In this document: piece by piece, positions 4,228-5,684 of the stretch | Position numbering within the stretch: position 1 is the stretch's first letter | Layout: each line of letters begins with the position of its first letter | Assembly: GCA_023264215.1 (NCBI GenBank) | Contig: JALQSY010000122.1 | Coordinates: 1-5,684 of the forward strand | Length of the DNA stretch: 5,684 nt | Source of the DNA: Candidatus Nanopelagicales bacterium | Lineage (GTDB): Bacteria; Actinomycetota; Actinomycetes; S36-B12 | Direction of reading: 5' to 3' | Made by a program: the position numbers and the translations under genes | The notes under the pieces: model-generated | Told to the model about the DNA's origin: nothing | The model's input: only the letters and a program-made list of their open reading frames with translations | Database searches by the model: none

Positions 4228-5684
4228 ATGGGGTGTGGGGTGACGGCGGATTTGCGGCACACCGTCCGCCAGCCGCACGTCTGGCGGTCCGCGGTGCGCT
4301 TCGCCGTCACCATGTCGGCAGTCGACGTGACCGTGTGGTTCCTCTTCACCGATCCCACGGCCGTCGTCCTCGGGTCCTTCGCCGTCATCTGCATGCTGTA
4401 CTTCCTCGACTACCCCGGAAGCACCCACGATCGTCTCGTCGGCTACGGGTCTGCCGCTGCGGTTGGCGCCCTAGCCGTCGTGCTGGGAAGCGTCGTTGGC
4501 AATTGGCTGATACCGGCTGTCGTCGCAGCGTTCGGCGTCTCCTTCCTCTTCTCCTACGTCCGTGTGCTGCGCGGCTTTGCCGCACGTGCCTCCGTCGGCC
4601 TGCAGGGCGCCTTCTTCCTGCCGCTGATGTCGGGCGCAACGCCTTCGCAGATTCCCGAACTCGTCGGATCCTGGCTCATCGGCTCGTGCATGGCGACGGC
4701 TGCGGGAGTGCTGATCTTCCCCGGCAGGGCAGGGAATCGGATTCGGGATCTGGTCGCTGCGTGGCTGGAGGACGCAGCTGCCATCTGCGATCCGGATCAG
4801 CGCGCCGAGGCAGTCCGGCACATGCGCGAGCGTGCCCGCCTGACAAGTGAGCAGATTCGACTAACCGTCCAGGAGGAGAGCGTCCGACTCGGTGCCGTCG
4901 GTCGCCGTCAACGCGCGCTCGCCGCGATGGTCGATGGAACCCAGTGGGGTACGGCTGCCCTCGATGTGGTCGATCCCTCGTCGATGGCCGAGCAGGATGG
5001 AGGGAAGCACTCGCGCGTCCTTCTGGCCGTGTCAGCGGAGGCCTTCTCCAGTGCAGCGATGGCTCTGACATCTCGGCGACCACCTAGCCGAGTGCCTGAT
5101 CTTCCGGCCGCTCGCCGAGACGATCTCCATGCCCTTGGCGGCCAAAGCCCGGGCGAACTTCGCGAGCACTACCCTGCGCGACTGGTCTCGATCCTTGCCA
5201 TGCGCATGCTGTGGCTGGCAGGGCTGTCGCGCGGGTGCGCCTACCCGGAGCCGGACATCGGAAGCTCGGCCGACAGACGGCCACTCGCCCTGTTGCGGGT
5301 CAACCTGACGCGAAGGTCCGTGTGGTTCACAAGCGCCGTGCGCACCGGCGCCGCCATAGCCCTCTGCGTACTGCTGGTGCGACTGATCGGACTGGAGCAC
5401 GGACTATGGGTGGTGCTGGCCGCGCTGTGCGTGACGCAGGTGAGCTTCTCGGCCACGTCCGGCGGGACGACCGCCGTGCGCATGGCGCTTGGTGCCATCG
5501 TGGGCATCTGCGTGGCATCGCTGGCGACGCTCGTATCCCTGCCCCATCCCGCCTTCGTCATTCTCCTCCCTATCCTGGCGCTCCTGGCATCCGTGGCGTC
5601 GCATACCGGAGCCTTCCTCGCCCAGGTCTTCTACACCCCATTCGCCCTCACGAACCTCGCCGTCCTGGAGTGGACGACCGATAG
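4228..5684 (+). CDS. FUSC-family transporter, larger classical type (3' truncated by window edge)
   Basis: The frame is open from the start to the window edge with no stop, giving 485 residues so far. The layout is that of FUSC/AaeB-type exporters: an N-terminal membrane block (hydrophobic segments about 21-40, 45-60, 71-91, 94-112, 122-135, 146-165), a mostly helical charged soluble region (about 167-365, with the Arg/Glu-rich stretch 191-232), then a second membrane block (366-388, 392-408, 415-437, 441-457, 461-480). The second block has the FUSC signature: VRTGAAIALCV (371-381), HGLWVVLAALCVTQVSFSAT (391-410) and RMALGAIVGI (418-427). The family exports aromatic acids or related compounds across the inner membrane; the substrate here is unknown. 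ATG 4228 has GGAG nine bases upstream. GTG 4240, with GGGG six bases before it, is a real alternative and would trim only four residues. It is divergent from the patatin-compact FUSC operon. Confidence 0.85.
   Translation, partial: MGCGVTADLRHTVRQPHVWRSAVRFAVTMSAVDVTVWFLFTDPTAVVLGSFAVICMLYFLDYPGSTHDRLVGYGSAAAVGALAVVLGSVVGNWLIPAVVAAFGVSFLFSYVRVLRGFAARASVGLQGAFFLPLMSGATPSQIPELVGSWLIGSCMATAAGVLIFPGRAGNRIRDLVAAWLEDAAAICDPDQRAEAVRHMRERARLTSEQIRLTVQEESVRLGAVGRRQRALAAMVDGTQWGTAALDVVDPSSMAEQDGGKHSRVLLAVSAEAFSSAAMALTSRRPPSRVPDLPAARRDDLHALGGQSPGELREHYPARLVSILAMRMLWLAGLSRGCAYPEPDIGSSADRRPLALLRVNLTRRSVWFTSAVRTGAAIALCVLLVRLIGLEHGLWVVLAALCVTQVSFSATSGGTTAVRMALGAIVGICVASLATLVSLPHPAFVILLPILALLASVASHTGAFLAQVFYTPFALTNLAVLEWTTD

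Noticed and set aside
4173..4850. Rightward 225-codon frame over the start of the large FUSC gene
   Set aside because: Another frame of the same stretch gives well-formed membrane helices and continues to the window edge; this one is Arg-rich and stops at 4850.
5211..5684. Rightward 157-codon frame at the right edge
   Set aside because: It is out of frame with the FUSC membrane segments, which continue unbroken through this region; Arg/Gly/His-rich shadow.

Overview
The window is GC-rich DNA with G/C-dominated third codon positions. A TAGGCT-type -10 box sits almost on top of an AGGAGG ribosome-binding site, genes are tightly packed, and the families are ones common in Actinomycetota. A high-GC actinobacterial chromosome is the best guess; genus cannot be fixed from the sequence. 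No tRNA, rRNA, CRISPR array, insertion sequence, integrase or transposase was seen.

Layout, left to right. (1) 2-505 (+): the C-terminal third of formate--tetrahydrofolate ligase (fhs), a core one-carbon enzyme, cut by the left edge. (2) 509-1437 (-): two genes overlapping by ATGA. A 131-aa protein resembles the C-terminal part of actinobacterial HTH antitoxin-like proteins but has no helix-turn-helix; it is followed by a 178-aa DUF6036/AbiEii-like nucleotidyltransferase. Together they look like a toxin-antitoxin module placed against the end of fhs. (3) 1438-1650: a regulatory gap with small repeats and a candidate promoter. (4) 1651-2103 (+): a stand-alone GyrI-like small-molecule-binding protein. 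(5) 2100-4149 (-): a patatin-like phospholipase followed 4 bases later by a compact FUSC-family membrane protein (372 aa); the latter's stop lies in the same CTAG as the stop of the GyrI-like gene. (6) 4150-4227: a 78-base divergent promoter region. (7) 4228-5684 (+): a second, larger FUSC-family transporter with the classical membrane-soluble-membrane layout, running off the right edge with no stop.

How the parts may work together (inference): the right 3.5 kb forms a cluster in which a cytoplasmic acyl hydrolase lies between two FUSC-type (fusaric acid resistance/aromatic acid exporter-like) membrane proteins, divergently transcribed from a short shared region, with a ligand-binding GyrI-like protein next to it. 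This suggests handling or export of an amphipathic, aromatic or acyl compound, or a membrane-stress response. The FUSC-patatin-FUSC arrangement is the most interesting part of the window; the antitoxin-like gene without a DNA-binding domain is second.
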